From: Nonomuraea terrae
GTDB lineage: Bacteria > Actinomycetota > Actinomycetes > Streptosporangiales > Streptosporangiaceae
Assembly: GCF_004348995.1 (NCBI RefSeq)
Contig: NZ_SMKQ01000033.1
Coordinates: 1-56,060 of the forward strand
DNA length: 56,060 nt
Direction: 5' to 3'
Part shown: positions 55,519 through 56,060 of the stretch, piece after piece
How the letters are laid out: the number at the start of each line of letters is the position of its first letter
Position numbering within the stretch: position 1 is the first letter of the stretch
The notes under the pieces: generated by a model
Seen by the model: the letters and a program-made list of their open reading frames with translations, nothing else
Told to the model about the DNA's origin: nothing
Database searches by the model: none
Translations under genes and position numbers: made by a program

Positions 55519-56060
55519 GGGCTCGTGCAGGTCAGGGCGGGAGCGGGGCTCGGGATCGAGCCGGTGGCGTTGAAGCCGAACGTGGTGGTGGCGTTCGGCG
55601 CGAGCGTGCCGTTGTAGGGGGCGTTCCCGACCGTCACGTTCGGTGGCCGGCCGGTGAGCACGCCGTTCCACGGCGAGCCGTCGAAGCCCTGGCCGCCGGT
55701 GTAGGCCCACTTCACCGTCCAGCCGTTGATCGCGCCGGCGCCGGTGTTGCGGACGGTCACCTCACCCTGGAAGTGGCCGGCCCAGCCGGTGTCGGTGGCC
55801 CGCCAGGTTGCGGTGCAGGCGCCGTTCGACAGTGGCGGCTCGGTAGGCGGCTCGGTGGGCGGCTCGGTGGGCGGCTGCGACGGGCCGGGGCCGCTGCCGC
55901 CGGGGCCGACGCCGGTCACCTCGCCGTTGCCGCCGTCGAAGACGACGTCGGAGCAGCTGTAGAAGTTCTCGTTGCTGTCGGAACGGATCCAGTGGGTGAA
56001 GATGATGTGCCGGCCGGACTTGCCGGACGGGAGCTGGGTGTTCCAGTAGCTGTCTCTTAT
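55515..56060 (-). CDS. AA10 lytic polysaccharide monooxygenase with C-terminal CBM2 (5' end missing)
   Basis: Partial gene cut by the window end. The visible catalytic part reads DSYWNTQLPSGKSGRHIIFTHWIRSDSNENFYSCSDVVFDGG, characteristic of AA10 copper oxygenases. The N-terminal histidine brace is beyond the edge. A spacer of Pro/Thr/Glu repeats (QPPTEPPTEPPTEPP) leads to a CBM2 (about the last 105 residues, ACTATWRATDTGWAGHFQ...PALTCTSP). It oxidises cellulose or chitin and works with the GH6 enzyme encoded nearby. The terminal bases 56050-56060 look like sequencing adapter, so the first visible codons are not genuine. Confidence 0.9.
   Translation of the reverse strand: MRDSYWNTQLPSGKSGRHIIFTHWIRSDSNENFYSCSDVVFDGGNGEVTGVGPGGSGPGPSQPPTEPPTEPPTEPPLSNGACTATWRATDTGWAGHFQGEVTVRNTGAGAINGWTVKWAYTGGQGFDGSPWNGVLTGRPPNVTVGNAPYNGTLAPNATTTFGFNATGSIPSPAPALTCTSP
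56050..56060. other. Nextera adapter remnant at the contig end
   Basis: CTGTCTCTTAT is identical to the first 11 bases of the Nextera/Tn5 adapter CTGTCTCTTATACACATCT and sits exactly at the end of the sequence. The natural sequence probably stops at about 56054 (the bases CTGTC overlap the Asp-Ser codons). Confidence 0.85.

Overview
The window is a 56 kb piece of a very GC-rich actinomycete chromosome. Codon third positions are almost all G or C, GTG and TTG starts are common, and the gene set is actinobacterial: SARP regulator, DivIVA/FilP-like coiled coil, FolP2-type protein, CsoR, geosmin synthase, and cellulases with CBM2. I infer a filamentous, spore-forming genus of the Streptosporangiaceae type (for example Nonomuraea), but no rRNA or other taxonomic marker is present. 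No tRNA, insertion sequence, prophage or CRISPR array was seen. The last 11 bases look like Nextera adapter, so the right edge is probably a true contig end.

Left part (1-19 kb): DNA maintenance and general physiology. It holds mutY, a membrane-anchored secreted protein, the radA-disA pair (c-di-AMP synthesis), a merR-thioredoxin operon with a MerR-type promoter, and a methyltransferase. Next come a translationally coupled isomerase-methyltransferase-TetR operon, a NarI/HdrD-like membrane Fe-S oxidoreductase, a glycosyltransferase pair, a CsoR metal sensor, a DUF1349-like lipoprotein, a gamma-class carbonic anhydrase, a FilP/DivIVA-like coiled-coil protein, and a GntR regulator with a small protein.

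Middle (19-37 kb): a six-gene operon (19961-25300) for kynurenine degradation through 2-aminomuconate. It encodes kynureninase, 3-hydroxyanthranilate dioxygenase, ACMSD, the semialdehyde dehydrogenase, a RidA-type deaminase and a decarboxylase/hydratase. A dienelactone-hydrolase-family gene is divergent to it. Then follow YjbR, DUF2293 and FKBP proteins, a secreted M23 peptidase divergent from a large SARP regulator (both genes carry a TTA codon), a NERD-pseudokinase plus GNAT operon, a DJ-1/MarR operon with two operator dyads, and small secreted and NlpC/P60 proteins.

Right part (37-56 kb): the most notable system is a four-gene minus-strand operon (43614 to 37531). It encodes a polyprenyl diphosphate synthase, two different Family 2B encapsulin shell proteins with cyclic-nucleotide-binding-like insertions (EshA-like), and a complete bifunctional geosmin synthase. 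The genes abut or nearly overlap, which suggests precursor supply, compartment and cyclase are made together. After it come a Zn alcohol dehydrogenase with a SigB-like promoter, an epimerase, an RsbW-like kinase with a TTA codon, a FolP2-like protein, a PadR-controlled ABC exporter, a second M23 peptidase, and a cellulose-degradation cluster. That cluster has a GH6 cellulase behind a perfect CebR box, a small membrane protein, and a truncated AA10-type LPMO with CBM2.
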